From: Candidatus Pantoea deserta
Lineage (GTDB): Bacteria > Pseudomonadota > Gammaproteobacteria > Enterobacterales > Enterobacteriaceae
Direction: 5' to 3'
Length of the DNA: 64,000 bases
Assembly (NCBI RefSeq): GCF_003813865.1
Contig: NZ_RMVG01000001.1
Location: 310,001-374,000, forward strand
The position numbers and the translations under genes are program-made. The notes beneath the pieces are model-generated. The model was not told the DNA's origin. It made no database searches and saw only the letters and a program-made list of their open reading frames with translations. Positions 9,638 to 18,262 of the stretch are shown piece by piece. The stretch's first letter is position 1; every line of letters begins with the position of its first letter.

Positions 9638-9652
9638 TGCAAATAATTATCA
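9638..9652. promoter_or_regulatory. Fur-box-like site between fepA and fes
   Basis: Read on the minus strand this is TGATAAT-T-ATTTGCA. It matches the 7-1-7 Fur consensus TGATAAT-N-ATTATCA at 12 of 14 positions. It lies in the AT-rich stretch between the divergent fepA and fes starts, as in E. coli, where Fur represses both directions. The site overlaps the longest possible reading frame of fes, which argues that translation of fes starts downstream at 9703. Confidence 0.75.
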
Positions 9653-9702
9653 ATAGTATTATTTATAACATTCGCGCACCTGGCCCAGTAAATACATTAT
9701 TT

Positions 9703-10914
9703 ATGAAGTGGTTAACTAACGAAACCGGCAGCGAAACCTGGTGGCAATCTTTACAGCGTCAGGGTCTGCCCCTCATCGAAGCCGCCGACAACGGCCAGTG
9801 CGCCGTGACCTTTTTCTGGCGCGACCCGCAGGGAAATGAAGCCACCTCGTCTACCCGTCGCGTCTGGATCAACATTACTGGCGTCACCGATCATCATCAG
9901 CGCGCGGCGCCCCACTCGTTTAGCCGGGTGGCAGGCACTGACGTCTGGTTCTGGCGCACAGAGCTGCCCGCCAGCTGGCGCGGTAGCTACTGTCTGATGC
10001 CTGACAGCGATCCCGCCTCATTCGAGGGCGAACCCGATATGCAGAAGCTACGGGCCTGGTGGAGCAGCAAATTTCCCACCGCGCAGCATGACCCCCTGAA
10101 TCCATTGCGCGGCTGGTCGGGCGGACGCGGTATGCGCGTCTCGCCGCTGCACCTGCCAGATGCGCCAGACCAGCGCGTCTGGAAGCAGGTCGATGAAGGC
10201 CGCGCGCCTGTTCTTTCGCTTCAGCACCATATCTGGGACAGCGCGCGCCTCGGTAATCGCCGCTCGGTATGGATTTACGCCACCGGCGAGGCGCGGCCCG
10301 CAGAGCGCCCGCTGGCGCTGCTGCTGGATGGTCAGTTCTGGGCCAGCAGTATGCCGGTGGCCTGGCCGCTTCAGCAGCTCACCGACGCAGGCGAGCTGCC
10401 GCCCGCGGTTTACGTCATGATCGACATCATCGATCGCGAGCATCGCAGCCGCGAGCTACCCTGCAACCCTGACTTCTGGCTGGCGTTGCAGGAAGAGCTG
10501 CTGCCGCAGGTTCACGACTGGGCGCCGCATCGCGCCAGCGCCGCCGACACCCTGGTCAGCGGCCAGAGCTTTGGCGGCTTGTCGTCTGTCTACGCCGTGC
10601 TTAACTGGCCGCGCAGATTTGGCGGCGCCATTAGCCTCTCCGGCTCTTTCTGGTGGCCGACGCGCGGTCAGCCGAATGGCGAGCTGATCCAGCAGTTGCA
10701 GCAGGGCGCATTCACCTCTTCGTCATCGCGTTTCTATCTGGAAGCCGGACGGCGCGAACATCTGATTTATAAAGCAAACCAGCAAATTCAGCTGGTTCTG
10801 ACCGCAGCAGGACATCAGGTCCTTTTTCATCCGGTCGACGGCGGCCATGACGCGCTGTGCTGGCGCGGCGGCCTGCTCAATGGACTGAAAGCAATGTGGC
10901 AACACCTTCTTTAA
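9703..10914 (+). CDS. fes: Enterochelin (ferric-enterobactin) esterase Fes
   Basis: Fes hydrolyses the triserine backbone of imported ferric enterobactin in the cytoplasm so that iron can be released. From the ATG at 9703 the product is 403 residues, starting MKWLTNETGSETWWQ, which aligns with the start of E. coli Fes. The N-terminal domain has VWINITGVTDHHQ near 54-66. The alpha/beta-hydrolase nucleophile is in SGQSFGGLSS (Ser289) and the catalytic His is in VDGGHDALCW (His382). A longer frame reaches back to a TTG at 9631 but runs through the Fur box. No strong ribosome-binding site precedes 9703. It is followed by ybdZ and entF in one operon. Confidence 0.92.
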   Translation: MKWLTNETGSETWWQSLQRQGLPLIEAADNGQCAVTFFWRDPQGNEATSSTRRVWINITGVTDHHQRAAPHSFSRVAGTDVWFWRTELPASWRGSYCLMPDSDPASFEGEPDMQKLRAWWSSKFPTAQHDPLNPLRGWSGGRGMRVSPLHLPDAPDQRVWKQVDEGRAPVLSLQHHIWDSARLGNRRSVWIYATGEARPAERPLALLLDGQFWASSMPVAWPLQQLTDAGELPPAVYVMIDIIDREHRSRELPCNPDFWLALQEELLPQVHDWAPHRASAADTLVSGQSFGGLSSVYAVLNWPRRFGGAISLSGSFWWPTRGQPNGELIQQLQQGAFTSSSSRFYLEAGRREHLIYKANQQIQLVLTAAGHQVLFHPVDGGHDALCWRGGLLNGLKAMWQHLL

Positions 10915-10954
10915 ATCGCCTGGCTAGCCCGGCTATTGCGGGCAGGAGACCGAT

Positions 10955-11173
10955 ATGCAACCCAATCCCTTTGACGATCCGCAGCAGGTTTGTCTGGTGC
11001 TGAAGAACGCGCAGCAGCAGTACAGCCTGTGGCCCGCTTTCCGCGCCCTGCCTGCTGGCTGGCGCAGCGTGTTTGGCCCCCAGCCGCAAACCGACTGCCT
11101 GAACTGGCTCAACGCGAACTGGCACGATATTCGTCCGGCGCATGCAACCGCAAACCGGAGCGACCATGACTGA
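10955..11173 (+). CDS. ybdZ: MbtH-like protein YbdZ
   Basis: MbtH-like proteins bind and activate NRPS adenylation domains, here that of EntF. The 72-residue product shows the family hallmarks NPFDD at residues 4-8, YSLWP near 24-28 and LPAGW near 32-36, with conserved tryptophans later. The C-terminal tail is longer than average by a few residues. A GGAG site precedes the ATG. Its last eight bases overlap the start of entF, which suggests translational coupling. The order fes-ybdZ-entF is as in E. coli. Confidence 0.92.
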   Translation: MQPNPFDDPQQVCLVLKNAQQQYSLWPAFRALPAGWRSVFGPQPQTDCLNWLNANWHDIRPAHATANRSDHD

Positions 11174-14100
11174 CCTCCTGATGACCCCACGACATACCGA
11201 TCAAAAAGTCCTGCCGCTGGTAGCGGCACAGCCCGGCATCTGGATCGCCGACCAGCTGTCGCCCCACGGCAATGCCTATGCGGTGGCGCATTTCGTCGAA
11301 CTGCGCGGCGAACTGAACAGCGCGCTGCTGGGTCAGGCTATCGTCGCTGGCATGCAGGAAGCCGATACGCTGAACATGGCGTTTGGCGAGCAGGACGGTG
11401 AACCAGTGCAGTGGCTATCGCCGCAGACCTTTACGCTGCCTGAGGTCGTCGATCTGCGCCGCGAGGCCGATCCTGAGGCGGCAGCGCGCGCGCTGATGCG
11501 CGCCGATATGTCCGGCGAGCTGCGCGTGCTGAGCGGCGCGCCGCTGTGGCATCATCAGCTGATGCGCGTTGGCGATCGGCACTGGTTCTGGTATCAGCGC
11601 TATCACCATCTGGTGGTAGACGGCTTCAGCTTTACCGCCCTGACGCGACGTATCGCTAATCTCTACAGCGCCTGGATGCGCAACGAAACGCCGGAACCCA
11701 CGCCTTTTGTGCCTTTCAGCGACGTGGTAGAGGAGTACCAGCGCTACCAGGCTTCTTCAACCTGGCAACGCGACCGCGAATTCTGGCGCGAAAAGAGCGC
11801 ACAGCTGCCGCCGCCCGCCTCGATTTCTCCGCTGCCGCTGGCCGGGCAGAGCGCCAGCACCACGCTGCTGCGTCATACCTTCTCACTGGACCGCCCTCTC
11901 TTCCAGACGTTAACCCAGCAGATGGCGGTCAGCGCTGCTGACGCCGCCTTTGCGCTGGTCGCGCTCTGGCTGGCGCGCCTCAGCGGCCAGAATGACTTCG
12001 CCGCAGGCTTTATTTTTATGCGCCGCATCGGTTCGGCAGCGCTCTGCGCGACCGGGCCGGTGATCAACGTGCTGCCGATGGCGGTCCATTACGATCCCAA
12101 CCAGCCGCTCAGCGCGCTGGCTCGCCAGCTGGCTGCCGAAGTGAAAAAGATGCGCCGCCATCAGCGCTTCGACGCCGAACAGGTACAGCGCGATGCAGGC
12201 CGCCTCGGCGACGGCGATCCGCTCTACGGGCCGGTGATTAACCTGAAGATGTTTGACTATCAGCTCGACTTTAACGGGCTGGAAGGCATTACCCATCAGC
12301 TGGCGTCCGGGCCGGTGCGCGATCTGGAAATCGCCATCTATATCAGCGAACAGGGCGACGTGACGCTGGAGCTGCTGGCTAACGCCGGGCGCTATCAGGA
12401 GAGCATGCTGAAGCAGCATGCCAGCCGCTTTGACTGGCTGCTGCACCAGCTGGCGGCGCAGCCCGCGCGCCCGTGCGGGGAACTGGATCTGCTTAGCGAG
12501 GCGGAACACCAGCAGCTGGATAAGGTTAACCAGACCGCCATCGCGCTCCCGGAGGCCACGCTCAGCAGCCTGCTACAGGCGCAGGCGCTGCGCACGCCGG
12601 ACGCGCCTGCGCTGGCCGACAGCGAGCATCAGCTCAGCTACAGCGAAATGCGGCAACAGGTCGAGGCGCTGGCGCAGCAGCTAATAGCCAGCGGCGTGCA
12701 GCGCGGCGATATTGTCGCCGTGGCGCTGCCGCGCTCGATCTTCCTGTCGCTGGCGCTACAGGCCATCGTCAGCGTCGGCGCGGCCTGGCTGCCGCTGGAT
12801 ACCGGCTATCCCGACGATCGTTTAAAGATGATGCTGGAGGATGCCGCGCCGAAAACGCTGATCGTCAGTCACGCGCTGGCCGCGCGCTTCGCCGCGCTGT
12901 CGCCGGTTGCGCCGCTGTTCTATGACGCCCTGCTGCCGGAAGCCGCGGCAGGCGCGCTGTCACAGGGCCCGCGCCCGCAGGATGGCGCCTATATTATCTA
13001 TACCTCCGGCTCGACCGGTCGGCCGAAAGGGGTGCTGGTCGGTCATGAAGCGATCGTTAACCGCCTGCTGTGGATGCAGGCGCACTATCCGCTGAGCGCC
13101 GATGATGTGGTATTGCAGAAAACGCCCAGCAGTTTCGATGTTTCAGTCTGGGAGTTTTTCTGGCCGCTGCTGACCGGCGCGCAGCTGGTGATGGCTCCGC
13201 CAGAGGCGCACCGCGATCCCGACGCGCTGCAACAGCTGTTTGCGCGCTATCGCGTCACCACGACGCACTTTGTGCCGTCGATGCTGGCGGCATTTGTCGC
13301 CTCGTTGCAGGACAATACGTCCGTGGCGCGCTGCGCCAGCCTGCGCCGCGTCTTCTGTAGCGGCGAGGCGCTGCCTGCCGATCTGTCGCGCCAGTGGGAA
13401 AGCCTGACTCAGGTGCCGCTGCATAATCTCTATGGTCCGACCGAAGCGGCCGTCGATGTCAGCTACTACCCGGCCTTTGGCCCTGAGCTGGCGGCGGTGG
13501 AAGGCGCCAGCGTCCCGATCGGCTTCCCGGTATGGAATACGGGGCTGCGCATCCTGGACGCCCGTCTGCAACCGGTTCCGCCAGGCGTGGCGGGCGATCT
13601 CTATCTCACCGGCATTCAGCTGGCGCACGGCTACCTCGACCGGCCCGATCTGACCGCCAGCCGCTTTGTCGCCGATCCCTTTGGCAACGGCACGCGCATG
13701 TATCGCACCGGCGACGTCGCGCGCTGGCTCGCGAACGGCGCGGTGGAGTATCTGGGCCGCAGCGACGATCAGCTGAAAATTCGCGGACAGCGTATCGAAC
13801 TGAATGAGATCGACCAGGCGCTGGCCGCGCTCCCAGGCGTACAGCAGGCGGTAACCCATGCGGTAGTGCTGGGCAACGCCAGCGCGCAGCAGGGAGACGC
13901 GCGTCAGCTGGTAGGCTATGTGGTGGCGAGCCAGCCGGTAGACGCCGCCGTCATGCGCGCCGCGCTGGCGCAGCGGCTGCCCGCGCATATGGTGCCGGTG
14001 GCAATAGTCGCGCTCGACGCGCTGCCGCTCAGCAGCAACGGTAAGCTGGACCGCAAGGCCCTGCCGCTGCCGCAAAGCGACACGGGCGGCGCAGGCCGCG

Positions 14101-15086
14101 CGCCGCGCGCCGGACTGGAAACGCGTCTGGCAGAGGCGTTTGCCGCGCTGCTGGAACGCGACGCCATTGGCGCGCAGGAGGACTTCTTTGCGCTGGGCGG
14201 TCATTCGCTGCTGGCAATGCGGCTGGCGGCGCAGCTGCGACGCGATCTGAAGCTGCCGGTTTCCGTCGGGCAGATTATGGTTGCGTCCACCGTTGAGAAG
14301 CTGGCCGCGCTGCTGGATGACAAACAGGCCGCGCAACGCGCCGGTTTCGAACCGGTATTGCCGCTGCGCAGCGGCAGCGGTCCGACGCTGTTCTGCTTCC
14401 ATCCGGCATCCGGCTTCGCCTGGCAGTTCAGTATCCTGCAACGCTACCTTGACGCGCGCTGGTCAATCGTCGGCATTCAGTCACCCGACGCCAGCGGTCC
14501 GCTGAATCAGGCTGAGCATCTGGATGCCGTCTGCGACGCCCATCTGGCCACGCTACGCCAGCAGCAGCCGCACGGCCCTTACTACTTCCTCGGCTACTCG
14601 CTTGGCGGCACGCTGGCGCAGGGCATTGCCGCGCGGCTGGAAGCGGCGGGCGAAAAAGTCGCATTTCTCGGCCTGCTTGATACCTGGCCGCCGGAAACGC
14701 AGAACTGGGACGACAGGCGCGGCGAGAACCGCCTCGATCCGGCGGTGCTGGAGGAGGTCAATCGTGAGCGCGAGCAGTTTATCGCGGCGCAGCGTCAGCA
14801 GGCGGGCGAAGGGCTGGAGGCGATGTTTGACGCCATTGAGTCCAACTACGCCAGTTCGGTGCGTCTGCTGGCGACAGCGCGCAGCGCGCGTTTTAACGGC
14901 CGCGCGACGCTGTTTCTCGCAACGCAGACGCAGCAGCCGGGACAGGATGCGCGCCGCGCCTGGGCGCCCTATGTCGGTGAGCTGGAGGTCTGGCCGCTGG
15001 AGTGCGCCCACGTAGAGATTATCTCGCCGCGCCTGTTCGAACAGATCGGCCCGCAGTTGCAGCGGCTGCTGGCGGAGTTGAGCTGA
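11166..15086 (+). CDS. entF: Enterobactin synthase component F (NRPS)
   Basis: EntF is the four-domain nonribosomal peptide synthetase that activates L-serine, joins it to dihydroxybenzoate and cyclises three units into enterobactin. The product is 1306 residues from the ATG at 11166 (preceded by GGAGCG). Visible domains are: condensation with HHLVVDG at 147-153; adenylation with TSGSTGRPKG from 613 and GRSDDQLKIRGQRIE further on; carrier protein with GGHSLL (phosphopantetheine Ser1014); and thioesterase with GYSLGG (Ser1145), Asp1172 in LLDTWP and His1282 in CAHVEII. The Ser-Asp spacing of 27 equals that of E. coli EntF. All catalytic motifs are intact. It needs a phosphopantetheinyl transferase that is not encoded in this window. 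Confidence 0.97.
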   Translation: MTDLLMTPRHTDQKVLPLVAAQPGIWIADQLSPHGNAYAVAHFVELRGELNSALLGQAIVAGMQEADTLNMAFGEQDGEPVQWLSPQTFTLPEVVDLRREADPEAAARALMRADMSGELRVLSGAPLWHHQLMRVGDRHWFWYQRYHHLVVDGFSFTALTRRIANLYSAWMRNETPEPTPFVPFSDVVEEYQRYQASSTWQRDREFWREKSAQLPPPASISPLPLAGQSASTTLLRHTFSLDRPLFQTLTQQMAVSAADAAFALVALWLARLSGQNDFAAGFIFMRRIGSAALCATGPVINVLPMAVHYDPNQPLSALARQLAAEVKKMRRHQRFDAEQVQRDAGRLGDGDPLYGPVINLKMFDYQLDFNGLEGITHQLASGPVRDLEIAIYISEQGDVTLELLANAGRYQESMLKQHASRFDWLLHQLAAQPARPCGELDLLSEAEHQQLDKVNQTAIALPEATLSSLLQAQALRTPDAPALADSEHQLSYSEMRQQVEALAQQLIASGVQRGDIVAVALPRSIFLSLALQAIVSVGAAWLPLDTGYPDDRLKMMLEDAAPKTLIVSHALAARFAALSPVAPLFYDALLPEAAAGALSQGPRPQDGAYIIYTSGSTGRPKGVLVGHEAIVNRLLWMQAHYPLSADDVVLQKTPSSFDVSVWEFFWPLLTGAQLVMAPPEAHRDPDALQQLFARYRVTTTHFVPSMLAAFVASLQDNTSVARCASLRRVFCSGEALPADLSRQWESLTQVPLHNLYGPTEAAVDVSYYPAFGPELAAVEGASVPIGFPVWNTGLRILDARLQPVPPGVAGDLYLTGIQLAHGYLDRPDLTASRFVADPFGNGTRMYRTGDVARWLANGAVEYLGRSDDQLKIRGQRIELNEIDQALAALPGVQQAVTHAVVLGNASAQQGDARQLVGYVVASQPVDAAVMRAALAQRLPAHMVPVAIVALDALPLSSNGKLDRKALPLPQSDTGGAGRAPRAGLETRLAEAFAALLERDAIGAQEDFFALGGHSLLAMRLAAQLRRDLKLPVSVGQIMVASTVEKLAALLDDKQAAQRAGFEPVLPLRSGSGPTLFCFHPASGFAWQFSILQRYLDARWSIVGIQSPDASGPLNQAEHLDAVCDAHLATLRQQQPHGPYYFLGYSLGGTLAQGIAARLEAAGEKVAFLGLLDTWPPETQNWDDRRGENRLDPAVLEEVNREREQFIAAQRQQAGEGLEAMFDAIESNYASSVRLLATARSARFNGRATLFLATQTQQPGQDARRAWAPYVGELEVWPLECAHVEIISPRLFEQIGPQLQRLLAELS

Positions 15087-15320
15087 CGCCCTTTTTTGCA
15101 GGCAGCAGCTTAGCCGGAAAGTGGATAGTATGGCCCAGAGCGCGAAGCGTCCCGCGGCAAGGACATAAACGCCGGAAGCTCTGTAGACAACGCAGCGCGC
15201 TGGCCCGGCAACGGCGCGCCTCAGGGATGAGGTGCGTATTTGCGCGGGCCGCGCGAGCAGAGAGGCGTAAAGCGACTTTGCAGTCGGGCCATATCATCCG
15301 CTTCGGCACTCGTCCCCTGC

Positions 15321-15352
15321 CTCCTCTTACATTCAGCGCAGTGTAAGAGGAG
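15321..15352. terminator. Perfect 11-bp inverted repeat between entF and fepC
   Basis: CTCCTCTTACA and TGTAAGAGGAG form an uninterrupted 11-bp stem with a 10-base loop, midway between two convergent operons and five bases before the fepC stop. There is only a short T-rich tail on the plus strand, so a bidirectional terminator is the likely role but is not certain. Confidence 0.5.
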
Positions 15353-15356
15353 CCTT

Positions 15357-16157
15357 TCAGCGTCTGTCGCGTCCCAGCGGCACAATCATCGGCGTCTGCG
15401 CCACCGGATCGTCAACGATAACGCAACGCAGCCCGTACACCGCCTCAATCAGTTCCGGCGTGACAATCTCAGACGGCCTGCCTTCGGCAATAATCTGGCC
15501 GCTGCGCATCGCAATCAGGTGCGTGGCGTAGCGACACGCCTGATTAAGATCGTGCAGCACCGCCACCAGCGTGCGCCCATGCTGCTGATTAAGATCCTGC
15601 ATCAGCTCCAGCAGCTCGATCTGATGGGTAATATCGAGCCAGGTGGTAGGCTCATCCAGCAGCAGCAGCGGCGTCTGCTGCGCCAGCACCATCGCGATCC
15701 AGACGCGCTGACGCTGACCGCCTGAGAGCTGATCGACCGGCTGCGCGGCAATATCCGCCACGCCGGTGGCGCGCATCGCCTGCTGTACCGCCGCCTCATC
15801 CTCGTCGCGCCAGCGGCCAAACAGCGGCTGATGGGGATAGCGGCCCCGCGCCACCAGCTCGCTGACGCTAATGCCCGACGGCGCCTGCGAACTTTGCGGC
15901 AGCAGGCCGAGACGCCGCGCCACCTCTTTCGTGGACAGGCGAGCAATCGCTTCACCGTCGAGCAGCACCTGCCCCTTCAGCGGCGGCGCAAGCCGACTCA
16001 GCGCGCGCAGCAGCGTCGATTTACCGCAGGCGTTAGGGCCGATAATTACCGTCAGTTCGCCATCCGGGATGCGCACCGACACATTTTCCGCCACGATTTT
16101 CTTGTCGTAGCCCAGCGTCAGCGCGTCGCCTTGCAGGCGAGCACTCTTCTCTGTCAT
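15357..16157 (-). CDS. fepC: Ferric-enterobactin ABC transporter ATPase FepC
   Basis: FepC is the ATP-binding subunit of the inner-membrane ferric-enterobactin importer. The product is 266 residues from the ATG at 16157 (MTEKSARLQGDALT). The frame is open 47 codons further upstream, but that part lies inside fepG. It shows Walker A GPNACGKSTLL, signature LSGGQRQRVW, Walker B LLLLDEPTTWLD and the H-loop VLHDLNQ. The first four bases overlap the fepG end, so translation is probably coupled. The operon order fepD-fepG-fepC is as in E. coli, without an obvious fepE. Confidence 0.95.
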   Translation of the reverse strand: MTEKSARLQGDALTLGYDKKIVAENVSVRIPDGELTVIIGPNACGKSTLLRALSRLAPPLKGQVLLDGEAIARLSTKEVARRLGLLPQSSQAPSGISVSELVARGRYPHQPLFGRWRDEDEAAVQQAMRATGVADIAAQPVDQLSGGQRQRVWIAMVLAQQTPLLLLDEPTTWLDITHQIELLELMQDLNQQHGRTLVAVLHDLNQACRYATHLIAMRSGQIIAEGRPSEIVTPELIEAVYGLRCVIVDDPVAQTPMIVPLGRDRR

Positions 16158-17134
16158 TGGCGTCGCGCCTCCCGAACCAGTAGTGCAATCAGATAAAGGC
16201 CACCGAGGCTGACGGTAATCACGCCGACCGGCAGCTGATAAGGCAGGAAAAGATGCTGTGCCGCGTAGTCTGCCGCCAGCAGCAGCAGCGCGCCGCACAG
16301 CGCCGCCAGCGGCAACGCGCCCTTAATGCCGCCGCACAGGCGACGGGCAATCTGCGGCGCCAGCAGCGCAACAAAGGAGATCGGGCCTGCCAGCGCGGTC
16401 GAGGCGGCGGTCAGCAGCACCCCAGCCAGCATCAGCCACAGCCGGGTACGCTCTACCGGCACGCCCAGCGCGCAGGCGGTGTCATCGCCCATCTCCATCA
16501 GGCGCATACGCCGCGCCAGCAGCGCGGTTGCCAGCAGCGCCAGCAGCAGCACGGCGATCGCCGCCGGCGTTTTCGCCCAGGTGATGCCGTTGAGCGAGCC
16601 GGCGCTCCACAGGCCCGCGCTGAGCGCCGCCTCCAGCGAAGCGCTGATGATTAACCAGCCGTTGAGCGCCATCAGCAGCGCACGCACGCTGATGCCGACG
16701 ATAATCAGCCGGAAGGTCTCCACGCCGTTGCGCCAGGCAAAGAGATAAACCACAGCGGCGGTGAGCACGCCGCCGATCAAGGACGCCAGCGTCATCGCCT
16801 CGCTGCTCTGATGAAACAGCACCAGCGCCACCAGCACGCCGCTATACGCGCCGGTGTTAAAGCCAAGAATATCCGGACTGCCGAGCGGATTACGCAGCAG
16901 CGACTGAAAAACGGCGCCGCTGACGCCCAGCGCCGCGCCGATCAGCAGCGCCATCGCCACGCGCGGCAGACGCCACTCCACCACAATCAGCTGAACGTTA
17001 CGCGCCGCCTCGCCGTTAAGCAGCTGCCAGATCTGCCCGCCGCTAATCGGCAGCGCGCCGCGCGTCACCCCCAGAAAGGCCAGCAGCGCGCAGAGCGCCA
17101 GCAGCCAGATAGCCTGTTTTATCGCCCGGTTCAT
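16154..17134 (-). CDS. fepG: Ferric-enterobactin permease FepG
   Basis: FepG is one of the two integral-membrane subunits of the FepBDGC importer, of the BtuCD/FecCD family with about ten transmembrane helices. The product is 326 residues from the ATG at 17134 (MNRAIKQAIWLL). It carries the family stretch VSGAVFQSLLRNPLGSPDILG and the cytoplasmic EAA-like coupling region GVPVERTRLW followed by GPISFVALLAPQIAR. The upstream extension of the open frame is internal to fepD. It overlaps fepD by four bases at its start and fepC by four at its end. Confidence 0.93.
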   Translation of the reverse strand: MNRAIKQAIWLLALCALLAFLGVTRGALPISGGQIWQLLNGEAARNVQLIVVEWRLPRVAMALLIGAALGVSGAVFQSLLRNPLGSPDILGFNTGAYSGVLVALVLFHQSSEAMTLASLIGGVLTAAVVYLFAWRNGVETFRLIIVGISVRALLMALNGWLIISASLEAALSAGLWSAGSLNGITWAKTPAAIAVLLLALLATALLARRMRLMEMGDDTACALGVPVERTRLWLMLAGVLLTAASTALAGPISFVALLAPQIARRLCGGIKGALPLAALCGALLLLAADYAAQHLFLPYQLPVGVITVSLGGLYLIALLVREARRQ

Positions 17135-18120
17135 ATCTGCCCTCTTCCCAGCTTGCGGCGCACCAGCACGATCAACACCGGCGCGCCGATCAGCGCGGTC
17201 ACCACCGCGACGCGCAGCTCGCCGGGGACCATCACGCGGCCCAGAATATCGGCAGCCAGCAGCAAACAGGGGGTAATCAGCAAGGTGCCGGGCAGCATCC
17301 AGCGGTGATCGCTGCCCCATAGCCAGCGCGCCAGATGCGGCGTCATCAGTCCGATAAAGGCCACCGGGCCAACGGCAGCCGTCGCCGCGCCGCTCAGCAG
17401 CGCGATTGCCAGCAGCCCCAGCAGCTGCGTGCGCGCCACGCGCGTACCGAGCGCCGTCGCCAGATCGCCGCCCATGCTCAGGCTGTTAAGTGAAGGCGCC
17501 AGCAGCAGCGCGATCAGCACGCCGAGGATAACCGCCGGACAGGTGGCGCGCAGTATGGCAAAACTGCGAATATCCAGCGAGCCGCTGTGCCAGAAGCGCA
17601 GATGGTCATACAGATCGGGATTCAGCAGCGACAGGCCGGAGGTCAGCCCTTCCAGCACTGCGCCCAGCGCCACGCCAGCCAGGGTTAAGCGCACCGGATT
17701 GACGCGGCCGCCGCCGATGGCGCCGGTCAGCGCCACCAGCAGCGACGCCAGCAGCGCGCCGCCAAAGGCAAAGCCAAGCCAGTCGGCAGGCGAATCCGCG
17801 CCGAACAGCGCGATCCCCAGCACCACGGCGAAGCCCGCGCCGGCATTCACGCCGAGAATGCCGGGATCGGCAAGCGGATTGCGCGTCAGGCTCTGCATCA
17901 GCGCGCCCGCCAGCCCCAGCGCGCAGCCAGCCAGCAGGCCGGCGAGCGTGCGCGGCAGACGCGCTTCGCGCACGATGACGCAGTCGGCGCTATCGCAGCT
18001 GGAGGTCAGGGCAAGAGAGACATCATGGATTGCGATCGATTTCGCGCCAAGCATCAGGCTGAGCGCGAATAAGAGCAACAGCAGCATCCCTGAGGCGGCT
18101 ATTGCGGTGAGCTGGCGCAT
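17131..18120 (-). CDS. fepD: Ferric-enterobactin permease FepD
   Basis: FepD is the partner permease of FepG. The product is 329 residues from the ATG at 18120 (MRQLTAIAASG); a GTG at 18138 would add six residues. A GAAGG sequence about 11 bases upstream favours the ATG. The strongly hydrophobic sequence contains LPRTLAGLLAGCALGLAGALMQ, split here by length limits as PRTLAGLLAG then GLAGALMQSLTRNPLADPG, and GPVAFIGLMTPHLARW near the C-terminus. Both stretches are near-identical to E. coli FepD. It is divergent from entS across a high-scoring Fur box. Confidence 0.93.
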   Translation of the reverse strand: MRQLTAIAASGMLLLLLFALSLMLGAKSIAIHDVSLALTSSCDSADCVIVREARLPRTLAGLLAGCALGLAGALMQSLTRNPLADPGILGVNAGAGFAVVLGIALFGADSPADWLGFAFGGALLASLLVALTGAIGGGRVNPVRLTLAGVALGAVLEGLTSGLSLLNPDLYDHLRFWHSGSLDIRSFAILRATCPAVILGVLIALLLAPSLNSLSMGGDLATALGTRVARTQLLGLLAIALLSGAATAAVGPVAFIGLMTPHLARWLWGSDHRWMLPGTLLITPCLLLAADILGRVMVPGELRVAVVTALIGAPVLIVLVRRKLGRGQI

Positions 18121-18168
18121 AACATTCCGAACCTTCACTGTTCACTGATACGTCTGGCGCATCAATTT

Positions 18169-18187
18169 GATAATGATACTCGTTATC
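18169..18187. promoter_or_regulatory. Fur box between fepD and entS
   Basis: GATAATGATACTCGTTATC matches the 19-bp consensus GATAATGATAATCATTATC at 17 of 19 positions. It is the best match in the window. It lies 49 bp from the fepD ATG and 76 bp from the entS ATG, which suits iron-dependent repression of both divergent units, as in E. coli. Confidence 0.88.
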
Positions 18188-18262
18188 GTTATTACTCGTA
18201 TTTTTATATGTTACCATGATTCGCCTCGACATAACGGGGAAACCGCAGCAGAAGGCGAAGAA

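Noticed and set aside
10955..11173. The short frame after fes as an annotation artefact
   Set aside because: Rejected as an artefact: NPFDD, YSLWP and LPAGW are exact MbtH-family hallmarks and the operon position is canonical, so it was kept as ybdZ.
13143..14441. A 432-codon open frame on the minus strand inside entF
   Set aside because: Composition is dominated by Arg, Gln, His and Ala with no motif, and entF on the other strand is full length with all catalytic residues. It is a shadow of a GC-rich gene.
15002..15346. Frames of about 100 residues on both strands over the 3' end of entF and the spacer to fepC
   Set aside because: They overlap intact entF in other frames and are Arg/Ala-rich, as expected from GC-rich shadow frames. 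The spacer itself shows only an inverted repeat.
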